Shown in pieces: positions 16,361 to 23,934 of a stretch of 49,562 nucleotides of DNA. The translations under genes were made by a program, and so were the position numbers. Every line of letters begins with the position of its first letter. Position 1 is the stretch's first letter. A model generated the notes under the pieces. It was not told the origin of the DNA. It made no database searches and saw only the letters and a list, made by a program, of their open reading frames with translations. Source of the DNA: Candidatus Zipacnadia bacterium (GTDB lineage Bacteria; Armatimonadota; Zipacnadia; Zipacnadales; Zipacnadaceae); NCBI GenBank assembly GCA_029820565.1, contig JALGUR010000030.1, positions 1-49,562 of the forward strand. The letters run 5' to 3'.

Positions 16361-16388
16361 CGGGAGATTCTCCTTGACAACGGACAGG

Positions 16389-16414
16389 ATTCAGCGTCCA
16401 GCACTCAGCATCCA
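16389..16414. repeat. Heptad repeat copy upstream of thrS
   Basis: Reading the minus strand, GATGCTGAGTGCTGGACGCTGAAT, i.e. three GCTG-based heptads. It lies in the thrS leader, 29 bp before the start codon. It belongs to the same family as the arrays at 10226-10253 and 23935-23957. Confidence 0.65.
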
Positions 16415-16464
16415 GGAGCGGCAAGGGCCTCATTGCTGCCCGGCAATGCGCGGTTAGTTTATGT

Positions 16465-16491
16465 AAAAAATACCGCGGAACTTGCCGCGGT
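16465..16491 (-). terminator. Intrinsic terminator after tRNA-Val
   Basis: On the minus strand: ACCGCGG, a six-base loop, CCGCGGT, then A and six T residues. It is a canonical GC stem plus T-run placed 14 bp beyond the tRNA 3' end, upstream of thrS. Confidence 0.85.
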
Positions 16492-16505
16492 CGCCATAAG
16501 CAATG

Positions 16506-16580
16506 TGGTGGGCGCTGGTGGATTTGAACCACCGACCTCTACCGTGTCAAGGTAGCGTTCTCCCCCTGAACTAAGCGCCC
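16506..16580 (-). tRNA. tRNA-Val (anticodon GAC)
   Basis: 75 nt including an encoded CCA. Acceptor arms GGGCGCT / AGCGCCC pair perfectly. The D-arm contains AGTTCAGGGGGAGAACGCT. The anticodon arm is CTACC-TTGACAC-GGTAG, with GAC at the anticodon. The T-arm is GGTGG-TTCAAAT-CCACC. GAC reads the GUC and GUU valine codons. The gene has its own near-consensus promoter and an intrinsic terminator. Confidence 0.97.
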
Positions 16581-16590
16581 AGCATCTGGT

Positions 16591-16619
16591 ATTATAGCAC
16601 AAGGTTATTATGATGTAAA
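16591..16619 (-). promoter_or_regulatory. Sigma-70 promoter for tRNA-Val
   Basis: On the minus strand TTTACA (16619-16614), 17-bp spacer, TATAAT (16596-16591), with TG one base before the -10 hexamer (extended -10). The predicted start falls a few bases before the tRNA's 5' end. Confidence 0.8.
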
Positions 16620-16669
16620 GGCCAGTCACTGAACCACTAAGCCCGGCGCGGCGAAAGTCAGTGACCTGC

Positions 16670-16698
16670 TTGACTTCAATGATATAGGATGATAAGAT
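16670..16698 (+). promoter_or_regulatory. Sigma-70 promoter for the unknown protein / DegT operon
   Basis: TTGACT (16670-16675), 17-bp spacer, TAAGAT (16693-16698), 54 bp before the start codon at 16753. Just upstream are inverted arms GTCACTGA (16625-16632) and TCAGTGAC (16658-16665). They could form a hairpin or a spaced operator adjoining the -35 element. Confidence 0.6.
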
Positions 16699-16752
16699 TA
16701 GGGTGTCATGCTGTAATAGGTGAAAATCAACTACTCAAAGGAGTACCATCTA

Positions 16753-17394
16753 ATGAATAGCAAAATCGAGCGAGCACGGTTGCGCAATCCGCTGCGGGAG
16801 AGCGGCGAGATCAAGCCAGGTGAGTTTTCTGACCTGGAACTTGAGGTGACCCGCATCGTAGAGAACAATGAGTCGCAGCAGCGCACTGAGTTTGTGCCGG
16901 TCACGTATGAATATTATGCTCCCTTCAACTATGCCAATTTCTGCGTGGAACTGGGGCATACCGAGCCTCCGGGCGCGGAATTTAATATGGATGGGGTTGA
17001 GTTGGATATCCCGCCGTACGGCGCGATCACTTTCGTGGAGGAGGAGCCGATTGTGGCGGTGGAAGTGATAGGTAGCGCCTGCATACCGCCCGGGTATGTC
17101 ATACTTGTGGGTGAGCCGGTTGAGTGGAAGTTCCCGCGCAGCGGGGTGAAGATGAAAGTGGAGAATCTGTGGGGCACTCACATCTACGGGATGATATGGG
17201 AGAAAGGAATAGACGAGGGCTGGCGCGAGGCTGGCCTCAGTTCAGCCCGGTTCTCAGTCCCTGATTGCAGCAAGATAACGATTATGGCCGGCAGCCAACA
17301 TCATGTCGGTCAGCCTTACCCAGAGATGGACCTGAATATGGACGCCCATTACTGCGTGCGGATGGTCCGGGTCACCGTCAGGGGCCAGCGGTAG
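16753..17394 (+). CDS. Unrecognised beta-rich protein
   Basis: 213 residues from ATG 16753, which has AAGGAG 9 nt upstream; an in-frame GTG at 16720 lacks one. No signal peptide or membrane helix. Strand-rich segments alternate with prolines: FVPVTYEYYAPFNYANFCVELG, NMDGVELDIPPYGAITFVEEEPIVAVEVIG, CIPPGYVILVGEPVEWKFPRSG. It ends SKITIMAGSQHHVGQPYPEMDLNMDAHYCVRMVRVTVRGQ. The HH and D/E clusters could be a metal-binding beta-barrel, but I recognise no family. A good promoter precedes it and a DegT-type aminotransferase follows 55 bp later, suggesting a shared metabolic pathway, perhaps in sugar or amino-sugar use with the neighbouring Asp-box protein. Confidence 0.7.
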   Translation: MNSKIERARLRNPLRESGEIKPGEFSDLELEVTRIVENNESQQRTEFVPVTYEYYAPFNYANFCVELGHTEPPGAEFNMDGVELDIPPYGAITFVEEEPIVAVEVIGSACIPPGYVILVGEPVEWKFPRSGVKMKVENLWGTHIYGMIWEKGIDEGWREAGLSSARFSVPDCSKITIMAGSQHHVGQPYPEMDLNMDAHYCVRMVRVTVRGQR

Positions 17395-17449
17395 GAAAAG
17401 AGTGCCAAATAACGATAATCCATTATTTCAGCAGGAGGTATTACTCAGT

Positions 17450-18727
17450 ATGAGTGTGGAAAGCCCCTTGGCCTTGTTTGGTGGCCCCAAGGCCGTAGTT
17501 GATGATGACCAAAGTGTCTTCCAGTGGCCCATTATTGACGACACTGACGAACGGGCTATCCTGGAAGTATTGCACAACCGGAGTATGTCGGGGACCGATA
17601 TATCCCGTCAGTTTGAAGAGGAATTTGCCCGCTGGCACGCGGTGAAATATGCCTTGTGTCATAACAATGGTACCGCTGCGCTGCACGGGGCAATGTTTGG
17701 CTGCGAGATAGGCGTCGGTGACGAGATAATAGCCCCGGCTAATACCTACTGGGCCTCGTTTATGCCCGCCTTCTCGTTGGGAGCGACTGTAGTATTTGCT
17801 GATGTGGACCCTGAGACCCTGACTTTGGACCCGGCAGAAGTGGCGGCGCGTATTACCGATAATACTAAGGCCATTGTGCCGGTCCACTCCGGTGGGATGC
17901 CCTGTGATATGGACCCGCTGATGGAACTCGCTCAGGCTCACGACCTCAAAGTCATTGAGGATGTCTCCCACGCCCATGGTGGCCTATACAAGGGGCGAAT
18001 GGTCGGTACGATCGGCGATGTTGGGGCTATGTCTATTATGTCCGGTAAATCGCTGGCCGCCGGTGAAGGCGGCATTCTCATCACTGACGACCAGCGTATT
18101 TATGAGCGGGCTCTGCTGTTCGGACACTATGCAAGAGCCGGTGATATCACTCTGCCCGAACTGACGCCATATACGCAGATAGGTGTGCCCGTAGGCGGTT
18201 ACAAGTATCGTATGAACCAGTTTTCTTCGGCGATGGCTCGGTCTCAGTTTGCCGAGTACCCCCAACGGATGGCCGAGATTCAAAAGGCTATGAATTATTT
18301 CTGTGACCTGCTGGAAGAAGTGCCCGGAGTAAGAGGGGTCCGCCCCGCCAAAGACTCGGGCAGCACTATGGGCGGATGGTACGCCCCAGGCGCGCTGTAT
18401 CGGCCTGAGGAACTCGGCGGACTGCCCAACACCCGGTTTATTGAAGCTGTCAGCGCCGAAGGCTCCCACTGTGGACAGGGAGACGGACGTTGCTGGCATC
18501 TACATCCGGCCCTCAATGACCTGGACATCTACGGCCATGGCCAGCCCACCCGCCTGGCGAACGCCGTCCGAGACGTGCGCCAGCCGCGCGGTTCGCTACC
18601 GGTCACCGAAGGTCAAGCGGAGCGTTCGCTGAGAATACCGTGGTTCAAGCGCTATTCGCCGCAAATCATTGAACAGCATGCTGAAGCCTACCGCAAGGTG
18701 GCGCTGCATGCGGCAGACTTGCTATAG
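17450..18727 (+). CDS. DegT/DnrJ/EryC1/StrS-family PLP aminotransferase
   Basis: 425 residues from ATG 17450; AGGAGG sits about 11 nt upstream and an earlier in-frame GTG has no ribosome site. Fold-type I aminotransferase features: HNNGTAALHGAMFGCEIGVGDEII, ANTYWASFMPAFSLGATVVFADVD, the PLP-ring aspartate in VIEDVSHAHGG (Asp171), and the Schiff-base lysine in SIMSGKSLAAGEGGI (Lys200). The MNQFSSAMARSQ region is characteristic of keto-sugar or inosose aminotransferases. The keto substrate (nucleotide sugar, inosose or other) cannot be decided. It is likely co-transcribed with the upstream unknown gene and convergent to the disrupted Asp-box gene. Confidence 0.9.
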   Translation: MSVESPLALFGGPKAVVDDDQSVFQWPIIDDTDERAILEVLHNRSMSGTDISRQFEEEFARWHAVKYALCHNNGTAALHGAMFGCEIGVGDEIIAPANTYWASFMPAFSLGATVVFADVDPETLTLDPAEVAARITDNTKAIVPVHSGGMPCDMDPLMELAQAHDLKVIEDVSHAHGGLYKGRMVGTIGDVGAMSIMSGKSLAAGEGGILITDDQRIYERALLFGHYARAGDITLPELTPYTQIGVPVGGYKYRMNQFSSAMARSQFAEYPQRMAEIQKAMNYFCDLLEEVPGVRGVRPAKDSGSTMGGWYAPGALYRPEELGGLPNTRFIEAVSAEGSHCGQGDGRCWHLHPALNDLDIYGHGQPTRLANAVRDVRQPRGSLPVTEGQAERSLRIPWFKRYSPQIIEQHAEAYRKVALHAADLL

Positions 18728-18771
18728 AAGAAGAGCCAGAGCAGGGGATATCGGCTGCGGCCTGCCACGGG

Positions 18772-19984
18772 CTACTTCAGTGTCCAGCGCGTGTACAGGA
18801 TTCCTCCGGCATTCTCCAGATAGGCGGGCTCCGGCTCACCGGTGGCCTGTTTAAGGTTACAGTAGTAGGCAGTCAATATGTGGCCAGGGTTCACTTCTAA
18901 CGAGACTGGGTAACCCATATCGCAGGGCCCATCAAACGCATAAACCGTGATGATATGTTCCGTATCCCAGGTTTGCCCGTCATCATACGATAGGACGGCG
19001 CGGATGCTCCAGGGGTCGCGGCGATGACCGTAACTGCATAGTACGGCTCCTGAACTTAACCGTATAAGGTGGGGGGGATAACCCCAAATCGGCAAGGGTC
19101 GCGCCTCAGACCAGGTCTGGCCGCCATCCTCGGAATTGGATTGATACAGGAAGCCCTCTCCAGAGTCCCTAGGAGCCTGTCGGAATACTCCCGAAAAGGC
19201 CCGGAAATGGGGTCTCGCTGTCCAGCCTTGAGGCCGTTAAGTTGTACTATTTACTGGCCCGCGGACAGTTCTCCGACAGGCTGCTAGGTTGAGTGCGGAA
19301 CATAGCGAGCAGGTGTCCGGGGCGTAGTTCTAAGACGTGGTTCTCGTTCATAACTGGCTGCCCGCTCTTCCCGACGGGCCCCAGGACCTCGCCTATCTGC
19401 TGCCATGTGTCGCCCTTATCCATTGACTCCCAAACTGAAGTAAAGGGCTCGCGAGTGCCGCACCCAATATAGATTAGCCGGCCATCACTTAACACACTGG
19501 GCCCCGCGTGCTGTCCAACTGGCGTCTGATGAGGTGGGGCCCAGATACGGCCCCCGTCAGTAGAGCGCATTAGCCAACCAGCCTCCCACCCGCACGTACA
19601 CGTGGCCTCCGTAAGGCCCTGACGCTCAGCACGGGCGGCCCATTGCTGCTGCCATAGTTCGGGGTAGTGGCCTGCATTGACTGGTATGAGAAATGCTGTG
19701 GAGGTGAACCAAGTGAGGATGATTGTACCATCTGCCATAGTCAGCAGGTTGGCGTCGCGGTCGTCCAACTCACTGTCATGAACTTCATAGGGCAAGCCCC
19801 ACGTCTGGCCGCCATCGGCCGAACGCACCACCACTTCTCGTCCCACCGGGTCAACATGGTACTTGCGTTCCGAAGCCGAAACCAGTATTTCCTGACCCTG
19901 AACTCTGGTTATTCCCGGCCACCCATACATCTGGTCCGGCCGGGAGGCCACTATGGCATGCTCGAAATTTTCTGCCTTTAGCAT
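18772..19984 (-). pseudogene. Asp-box (BNR/sialidase-like) protein gene disrupted by a 115-bp insertion
   Basis: The minus-strand gene starts at ATG 19984 with GGAGGGGAG nearby. It is interrupted at 19287-19173 and resumes to a stop at 18772. As it stands, translation ends at 19247 inside the insertion. Deleting 115 bp (insert plus one CTAG copy) joins ...FRTQP to RDSGEGFLYQSNSEDGGQTW in frame, giving 365 residues. Five Asp-box motifs S-x-D-x-G-x-x-W result: SADGGQTW, STDGGRIW, SMDKGDTW, SEDGGQTW (next to the junction) and SYDDGQTW. The fold is a six-bladed beta-propeller of the exo-sialidase/BNR group. No secretion signal is seen. The rest of the frame shows no other lesion, so the inactivation looks recent. 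Confidence 0.88.
19173..19287. mobile_element. MITE-like insertion with CTAG target duplication
   Basis: Terminal inverted repeats: CTAGGAGCCTGTCGGA at 19169-19184 and TCCGACAGGCTGCTAG at 19272-19287, one mismatch over 16 bp including the flanking CTAG. The CTAG copies at 19169-19172 and 19284-19287 read as a 4-bp target duplication. The interior (about 90 bp) encodes nothing, so it is non-autonomous. CTAG targets are used by some IS5-group elements (recalled, not checked). Excision restores the interrupted Asp-box gene exactly, which is independent support for the boundaries. Confidence 0.87.
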
Positions 19985-20103
19985 TGTGGCTCCCCTCCAT
20001 TATTCAGGCTTGTACGCGCAATATCCAGCGTAGTACTCCCGTAATTTACATCCGATTATAGTATTGAGGACAGAAGCCGTCAAACCTCCTGCTGCCACTT
20101 GTG

Positions 20104-20133
20104 TTGACCTTCGTTGCAAGGTTGTTGTATGCT
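20104..20133 (+). promoter_or_regulatory. Candidate sigma-70 promoter for leuC
   Basis: TTGACC (20104-20109), 18-bp spacer, TATGCT (20128-20133). The predicted start leaves a leader of about 48 nt before the ATG at 20188. A second TATACT (20155-20160) has no matching -35. No leucine-rich leader peptide or T-box was seen in the 200-bp upstream gap. Confidence 0.5.
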
Positions 20134-20187
20134 GATACAGACAAACTTCGTCGTTATACTAACGGAGTTGACCTGCCGAGGTGTTTT

Positions 20188-21456
20188 ATGACTATTAGTG
20201 AAAAAATTCTTGCGAGTGCCGCCGGACGGGATCAAGTCAAACCCGGCGAATTCATAACCTGTCCACTGAACCTGGTCTTAGCCAATGACATTACTGGGCC
20301 TATTGCCCTTGAAGAATTCAGCAAGATGGGAGCCGAGAAGGTTTTTGATCCCGGTAAGATTGTACTGGTCGCTGACCATGCTACTCCCAATAAGGACATC
20401 AAGGCAGCCACCAACACCAAATTGCTGCGCGATTTCGCCCACCAGCAGGGCATTGAGCAATTCTACGAGGGGCCCGGCGGGGGCATTGAGCACATTATCC
20501 TGCCCGAAAAGGGCCTGGTGCGGCCGGGACAGGTGGTCATCGGCGCTGACTCTCACACCTGCACTTATGGCGCTCTGGGGGCTTTTGCTACCGGCGTCGG
20601 CTCTACCGATGCCGCCGCGGCTATGGCCCTGGGTGAGTGTTGGTTTCGCGTGCCCGAAAGCCTCAAATTCGTGTTCACCGGTAAGCCTAATAAGTGGGTT
20701 AGCGGGAAGGACCTGATTCTGTACACCATCGGCCAAATTGGCGTAGACGGCGCCCGCTATATGGCGATGGAGTTTGCTGGCCCGCTAATTGAGAACCTGC
20801 CGATGGCCGAGCGGTTCACTATCTGCAATATGGCTATTGAAGCCGGGGCCAAAAGTGGCATCATCGCTCCGGATCGTACCACGTTGGAGTGGGTGTCCCA
20901 GGAGTGGGTGTCCCAGCGGACTGACAAGAATGCCAAAGTCTTCAGCAGTGATGCAAACGCCGAGTATGCACGTGTGTATGAATTCAATGCTGATGATATA
21001 GAGCCGCAAGTTGCCTTCCCGCACCTGCCGGAGAATACGCGAGGAATATCGGAGGTCGGCGACATAGTAATTGACCAAGCGGTCATCGGGGCTTGCACCA
21101 ATGGCTGGCTGGAGGACCTGCGCGTGGCCGCCGAAATCCTCCGGGGCCGCCAAGTGGCCGAAGGAGTACGCTGTATCGTCATCCCCGGCAGCCATCAGAT
21201 TCATCTTCAAGCCACTAAGGAGGGACTTGTTGAGACATTCCTGGAAGCCGGCTGCCTGGTCAGCACACCTACGTGCGGACCCTGCCTGGGCATGCACATG
21301 GGCGTCTTAGCCGCTGGCGAGCGGGCGATTGCTACCACCAATCGCAACTTCGTCGGCCGCATGGGCCATCCCGACAGCGAAATCTACCTGGCCAGCCCGG
21401 CAATCGCGGCTGCTTCCGCTATTATGGGCAAGATTTGCAGCCCGGAGGAGTTGTGA
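20188..21456 (+). CDS. leuC: 3-isopropylmalate dehydratase / homoaconitase-type large subunit
   Basis: 422 residues from ATG 20188 with GAGG 7 nt upstream; the open frame extends back but those residues do not resemble the family. Aconitase-fold features: [35 protein letters not shown], and the [4Fe-4S] cysteines in [11 protein letters not shown] and [13 protein letters not shown]. The C-terminal [32 protein letters not shown] is typical. With LeuD it isomerises 2- to 3-isopropylmalate in leucine synthesis; a homoaconitase or citramalate-pathway role is possible in this shorter clade. [10 protein letters not shown] comes from a perfect 15-bp tandem duplication (20886-20915). The partner leuD lies 1.8 kb downstream, beyond an unrelated gene. 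Confidence 0.94.
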   Translation: MTISEKILASAAGRDQVKPGEFITCPLNLVLANDITGPIALEEFSKMGAEKVFDPGKIVLVADHATPNKDIKAATNTKLLRDFAHQQGIEQFYEGPGGGIEHIILPEKGLVRPGQVVIGADSHTCTYGALGAFATGVGSTDAAAAMALGECWFRVPESLKFVFTGKPNKWVSGKDLILYTIGQIGVDGARYMAMEFAGPLIENLPMAERFTICNMAIEAGAKSGIIAPDRTTLEWVSQEWVSQRTDKNAKVFSSDANAEYARVYEFNADDIEPQVAFPHLPENTRGISEVGDIVIDQAVIGACTNGWLEDLRVAAEILRGRQVAEGVRCIVIPGSHQIHLQATKEGLVETFLEAGCLVSTPTCGPCLGMHMGVLAAGERAIATTNRNFVGRMGHPDSEIYLASPAIAAASAIMGKICSPEEL

Positions 21457-21482
21457 CAGGGGTTCGGGGATACACAGGGGTG

Positions 21483-21530
21483 CAGGGAGGCAGGGAGGCA
21501 GGGAGGCAGGGAGGCAGGGAGGCAGGGAAA
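21483..21530. repeat. 8-bp tandem repeat (CAGGGAGG)
   Basis: Five perfect CAGGGAGG units and one CAGGGAAA, head to tail, 27 bp after leuC. On one strand it is purely G/A plus one C per unit, which favours slippage. It marks the left border of the inserted cassette between leuC and leuD. Confidence 0.92.
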
Positions 21531-21539
21531 GACGCTGCG

Positions 21540-21651
21540 GGGGACTCCTCTTTTGAAAAAGAGCGGCTTCCCCGCCTGGGCTGAGCTCGCCGAAGTCCGC
21601 ACCCCTGCCCAGAAAACTTTGCACTTCAGTGGCACAGGCTTCCAGCCTGTG
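21540..21651 (+). repeat. Left copy of long inverted repeat
   Basis: About 112 bp. It starts GGGGACT, then CTCTTTTGAAAAAGAG (itself nearly palindromic), CGGCTTCCCC and a 26-bp stretch absent from the other copy. ACCCCT, AGAAAACTTT and TTCAGTGGCACAGG follow, and it ends in the palindrome CACAGGCTTCCAGCCTGTG (21633-21651). The inverse copy is at 23144-23231. The pair brackets the 477-residue membrane-protein gene. Confidence 0.88.
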
Positions 21652-21686
21652 GTGCGACTACCAGTGAGTGACACAAGGAGTGAACG

Positions 21687-23120
21687 ATGGCGTGGAGTCC
21701 AAGGACGAAATTTGGGCTGGTGGCGGGCATATTCATCGCGGTTCTAATTGTATTGGCGGCGGCCATATGGCTACTGTATTACAGGCCGCTGGCTGCGGCT
21801 GGCTTGTCTGTTCGTGACCTCGTGCACGTGACCCGCACGCCGTTGGCGCAGGCTGACCAAGCTCTGAACACGGAGCTTGAGAAAATGAAGGCGGCCGGCG
21901 AGCCCCTGACTATCGAGGAGATTATGCCCCCGGAAGTACCCGATGCCGAAAATGCCGCCCCGCTCTATCAGCAGGCATTTACGTTGTTGGATCTATCGCA
22001 GGCAGATGAAGATGCTTGGTCGGAGCTGCACAATAGCATAAGTCATCCGCGGAAGGCAAAAACTGCGTCAGTAGCGACTCTTGAGCAGATTGTTGGAAAG
22101 AACGCCCCAGCCATCAAGCTGCTGGCGGCAGCCGCACAGCGCCCCAGATGCGCCTTTCCGGTAGATTGGTCAGCCGGTTTCCGTGCCCAATTTGACCATT
22201 TGACTAAGTTGCGGACTTGTGCGAAGCTTCTAGCCCTAAAGATAGCAATGCATGCTATACAGGAGGAAACGGCAGAGGCTTTAGACACTGCCCAGGTCAG
22301 CTTGGCAATGAGTAAACCACTCCAACGGGAGCCAAGAATAGTTTCCCAGATAACGGCCTATGCCATCCAGTCGATTACTTTGCTGCCGCTCCAGCAGGCA
22401 CTAATCGAGCACTCTGCACCGACGAGTGCTTGTCGGAAACTGTTTGACTACCTTCAACAAATGAACCTTAACGAGGCCCTCCTACATACGCTTTGGGGCG
22501 AGCGGGCCCTCGCTATCCGTGCCTTCGATGAAATTCAGGACCATCCTGATAAGGCCATCTGGCTGATAGGCAACGATGTACAAACAGTGAGACAGGCGTA
22601 CAATAGCGTATTAGGGCCAAAGATATTCGCTCTGGATAAAGCCAGTTATCTACGTTTGATGTCCGAGTTGATTCCGGAGTTGTCCAAGCCCTGGCGAGAG
22701 AGCGTCCAGACGCGGGAATTACTGGAACGTGGAATCGAGACCGTTCCGCGCTATTGCATAATGAATGCTGTCGTAGCGCCGCCCTACGTGAGCGTCTTCG
22801 CGCGGTGTGCGGGGAAGCGTGATGTTGCCACGGCCCAGGTTCGACTGGCGCAGGCAGCGCTGGCGCTAAAGGCCTACAAGAACAAGAGGGGAAAGTATCC
22901 GGTTTCACTTGAAGAGTTGCACAAGATCATTCCCTGGGAACTGCGCGAGGATCCGTTCAGCGGGCAGGCTTTCGTCTACAAGCGCGAGGGAGACGGCTTC
23001 CTGATTTACAGTGTTGGCCTGGACCTGAAGGACAATGCCGGCCATGCGTGGGATTATGTTATGGGTGGGGGCCGCGATAGAGCATCGACTGGCGATATCG
23101 TCTGGCGCTGCAAGAAGTAG
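21687..23120 (+). CDS. Membrane-anchored protein with pseudopilin-like C-terminus, inserted between leuC and leuD
   Basis: 477 residues from ATG with AAGGAG 8 nt upstream. One N-terminal helix (GLVAGIFIAVLIVLAAAIWLLYY, residues 10-32) anchors a large outer domain. The middle is helical (residues about 60-390), with no catalytic motif I recognise. The last 90 residues, VRLAQAALALKAYKNKRGKYPVSLEEL and then EDPFSGQAFVYKREGDGFLIYSVGLDLKDNAG, read like the type II secretion pseudopilin-type C-terminus. Such tails are frequent in large-genome environmental bacteria. The gene sits inside a leuC-leuD pair between inverted repeats, so it probably arrived as a unit or was carried by repeats. Function unknown. 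Confidence 0.8.
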   Translation: MAWSPRTKFGLVAGIFIAVLIVLAAAIWLLYYRPLAAAGLSVRDLVHVTRTPLAQADQALNTELEKMKAAGEPLTIEEIMPPEVPDAENAAPLYQQAFTLLDLSQADEDAWSELHNSISHPRKAKTASVATLEQIVGKNAPAIKLLAAAAQRPRCAFPVDWSAGFRAQFDHLTKLRTCAKLLALKIAMHAIQEETAEALDTAQVSLAMSKPLQREPRIVSQITAYAIQSITLLPLQQALIEHSAPTSACRKLFDYLQQMNLNEALLHTLWGERALAIRAFDEIQDHPDKAIWLIGNDVQTVRQAYNSVLGPKIFALDKASYLRLMSELIPELSKPWRESVQTRELLERGIETVPRYCIMNAVVAPPYVSVFARCAGKRDVATAQVRLAQAALALKAYKNKRGKYPVSLEELHKIIPWELREDPFSGQAFVYKREGDGFLIYSVGLDLKDNAGHAWDYVMGGGRDRASTGDIVWRCKK

Positions 23121-23143
23121 CGTCCCGGCGACAAGGTGGGTAA

Positions 23144-23231
23144 CACAGGCTGGAAGCCTGTGCCACTGAATCCTAAAGTTTTCTGCGGAGGGGTGTGGGG
23201 AAGCCGCTCTTTTTCAAAAGAGGGGTTCCCC
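23144..23231 (-). repeat. Right copy of long inverted repeat
   Basis: 88 bp. Read on the minus strand it matches the left copy: GGGGAACCC, CTCTTTTGAAAAAGAG, CGGCTTCCCC, ACACCCCT, AGAAAACTTT, TTCAGTGGCACAGG, then the CACAGGCTTCCAGCCTGTG palindrome. It lacks the 26-bp segment of the left copy. It begins 24 bp after the stop of the cassette gene and ends 45 bp before leuD. Confidence 0.88.
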
Positions 23232-23275
23232 GAAAGGATCCAGGGCGTCAGCAGTAACCAAAAAGGAGAAATCGT

Positions 23276-23773
23276 ATGCTCATCCACGGCACAGCGCACA
23301 AATATGGTGACCATATTGATACTGACGTCATTATTCCGGCGCGGTATCTGACGCTTACTGAACCCGATGAGTTGGCGGCGCATTGTCTGGAGGATTTGGA
23401 CGAGGAGTTCCTGCGGAAGGTGCAGCCGGGGGATGTTATCGTGGCGGGGAAGAACTTTGGCTGCGGCTCGTCCCGGGAGCACGCGCCGATTGCTATCAAG
23501 GCTGCCGGAGTGGGAGCGGTGATTGCGGCCAGTTTCGCCCGTATCTTCTACCGCAATGCCCTGAATATTGGCCTGCCGCTGGTGGAGAGTGCAGAGGCCA
23601 GCGCGGCAATTGACGACAGTGACGAGGTGGAAATTGATTTAGAGGCTGGGGTAGTGCGCAATGTTACCAAGGCGGAAGAATACTGCTTTGCGCCATTGAC
23701 GGGGGTTGCGGCGCAGCTGCTGGCCGCGGGGGGATTGCGGGAGATTGTCAGGCAGAAGATGGCGGTTGACTAA
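23276..23773 (+). CDS. leuD: 3-isopropylmalate dehydratase small subunit
   Basis: 165 residues, the short archaeal-like/LeuD2 length. Swivelling-domain motifs: HKYGDHIDTDVIIPARYL, then GDVIVAGKNFGCGSSREHAPIAIK, the conserved GCGSSREHA loop. It pairs with LeuC to complete the isomerase active site in leucine biosynthesis. AAAGGAG precedes the ATG by about 9 nt. Expression across the 1.8-kb insertion must come from read-through or from a separate promoter. The paralogous family includes homoaconitase small subunits; the 422-residue LeuC partner keeps both options open. Confidence 0.95.
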   Translation: MLIHGTAHKYGDHIDTDVIIPARYLTLTEPDELAAHCLEDLDEEFLRKVQPGDVIVAGKNFGCGSSREHAPIAIKAAGVGAVIAASFARIFYRNALNIGLPLVESAEASAAIDDSDEVEIDLEAGVVRNVTKAEEYCFAPLTGVAAQLLAAGGLREIVRQKMAVD

Positions 23774-23780
23774 TCGAACA

Positions 23781-23932
23781 ACGGGCGGACGGTGCTGCGC
23801 ACTTCCGGTCATACAAACGACAACGGCATGCGGGCCGGGCTCGCTACGCTCGACACGGCCCCTCCAAAAGTCGGATTGCCTTCGCCGCTCAAGCAAAGAC
23901 GGGCGGAAGGTGCTGTGGACTTCCGCCGTTAC
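23781..23932. repeat. Pair of 34-bp imperfect direct repeats between leuD and der
   Basis: ACGGGCGGACGGTGCTG... at 23781-23814 and ACGGGCGGAAGGTGCTG... at 23899-23932, about 118 bp apart and matching at most positions. Each copy can fold: the second has perfect arms GGCGGAAG and CTTCCGCC. Between them GGGCCG (23831-23836) can pair with CGGCCC (23856-23861). There is no T-run. A heptad array (23935-23957) follows directly, 11 bp before the der start. Confidence 0.65.
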
Positions 23933-23934
23933 AG

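Noticed and set aside
16361-16464. T-box leader controlling thrS
   Set aside because: No T-box sequence (TGGnACCGCG) or specifier loop was seen; the hairpin nearby is the tRNA-Val terminator.
21481-21530. CRISPR array
   Set aside because: Repeat units are 8 bp and directly joined with no spacers; it is a simple tandem repeat.
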